Assembly (NCBI GenBank): GCA_005768725.1
Contig: VAFM01000005.1
Coordinates: 1 to 6,520, forward strand
DNA length: 6,520 bases
Source: Blastochloris viridis
GTDB lineage: Bacteria; Pseudomonadota; Alphaproteobacteria; UBA2136; UBA6156
Direction of reading: 5' to 3'
In this document: positions 6,233-6,520 of the stretch, in pieces
How the letters are laid out: each line of letters opens with the position of its first letter
Numbering within the stretch: position 1 is the first letter of the stretch
The notes under the pieces: generated by a model
Told to the model about the DNA's origin: nothing
Seen by the model: only the letters and a program-made list of their open reading frames with translations
Databases searched by the model: none
Position numbers and translations under genes: made by a program

Positions 6233-6399
6233 GTTGCACTGACCACCCCATTAAAATTCCTCTTTTTTATCTTTAAATAATTCTAGAAAAATAAGGGGAT
6301 AAGATATAAGAAAAAAGACTTAATTTCTAAAATCCTTATAGCTTAGAGTTATATATATCTCTTTCTTAGAGCCTTAGCCCTATTAGAACCCTGTTTTTT

Positions 6400-6507
6400 A
6401 AAAAACGTCGGCTGGTCGAGAAAAAAAACGTCGGCTGCCCCATGGTCTGCTAGCGTAAAAAAATTCCCCCATATAAAAAAAACGTCGGTAGCTCAGCCGA
6501 CGTTTTT
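6400..6507. repeat. Cluster of four AAAAACGTCGGCTG motifs in direct and inverted orientation
   Basis: Direct copies lie at 6401-6414 and 6424-6437, a shortened direct copy (AAAAACGTCGG) at 6478-6488, and an inverted full copy at 6494-6507. The motif was not found elsewhere in the window. It lies about 390-500 bp upstream of the gene start. Clustered direct and inverted copies of one motif resemble a protein-binding array or the subterminal region of a transposable element; which one is not decided by sequence. Confidence 0.85.
6478..6507. repeat. Perfect 11-bp-arm inverted repeat with 8-nt loop
   Basis: AAAAACGTCGG (6478-6488) and CCGACGTTTTT (6497-6507) are exact reverse complements around TAGCTCAG. 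It is the last recognisable structure before the right edge of the window. Confidence 0.85.
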
Positions 6508-6520
6508 CATAGATGATAGG

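Noticed and set aside
6393..6406. Perfect palindrome GTTTTTTAAAAAAC
   Set aside because: It is a T-run meeting an A-run next to the first ACGTCGG motif; such homopolymer junctions are expected in AT-rich DNA and add little on their own.

Overview
The window looks like nuclear DNA of a filamentous ascomycete fungus. It carries one very large intronless gene in otherwise AT-rich, TA-dinucleotide-rich, gene-free DNA. The flanks show GC-to-AT transitions between repeat copies, of the kind repeat-induced point mutation (RIP) leaves. The protein combines a fungal zinc-finger type with a RecQ-class helicase. No bacterial gene organisation is present. The genus cannot be determined from what is visible.

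Layout: positions 1-1020 are non-coding and AT-rich. They hold a (TTA)n tract, two diverged copies of a 63-bp unit, a recurring 12-bp motif (AGCTACCCTATA) in both orientations, small hairpins and a GC-richer island around 711-950. Positions 1021-1192 are a 60-bp-period tandem repeat of about 2.9 copies; the copy nearest the gene is decayed. Positions 1347-6011 (minus strand) encode a 1554-residue protein. Its order is an N-terminal pair of C2H2-like zinc fingers, a long helical region, a tyrosine-recombinase-like domain, a complete RecQ-type helicase core with its Cys4 zinc subdomain, and a Cys-rich tail. Positions 6012-6140 hold a plausible minus-strand promoter with a pyrimidine tract, TATA-like and CCAAT elements. 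Positions 6400-6507 hold four copies, two orientations, of a 14-bp motif (AAAAACGTCGGCTG), the last two forming an 11-bp-arm inverted repeat.

Interpretation: the gene resembles the fungal telomere-linked or dispersed RecQ-like helicase genes (TLH type). The fused recombinase-like catalytic domain suggests that it is, or derives from, the enzyme of a mobile element. In this reading the repeat cluster upstream of the gene is a candidate element end or recombinase-binding array. That is inference: no second element end, target-site duplication or telomeric repeat array is visible.
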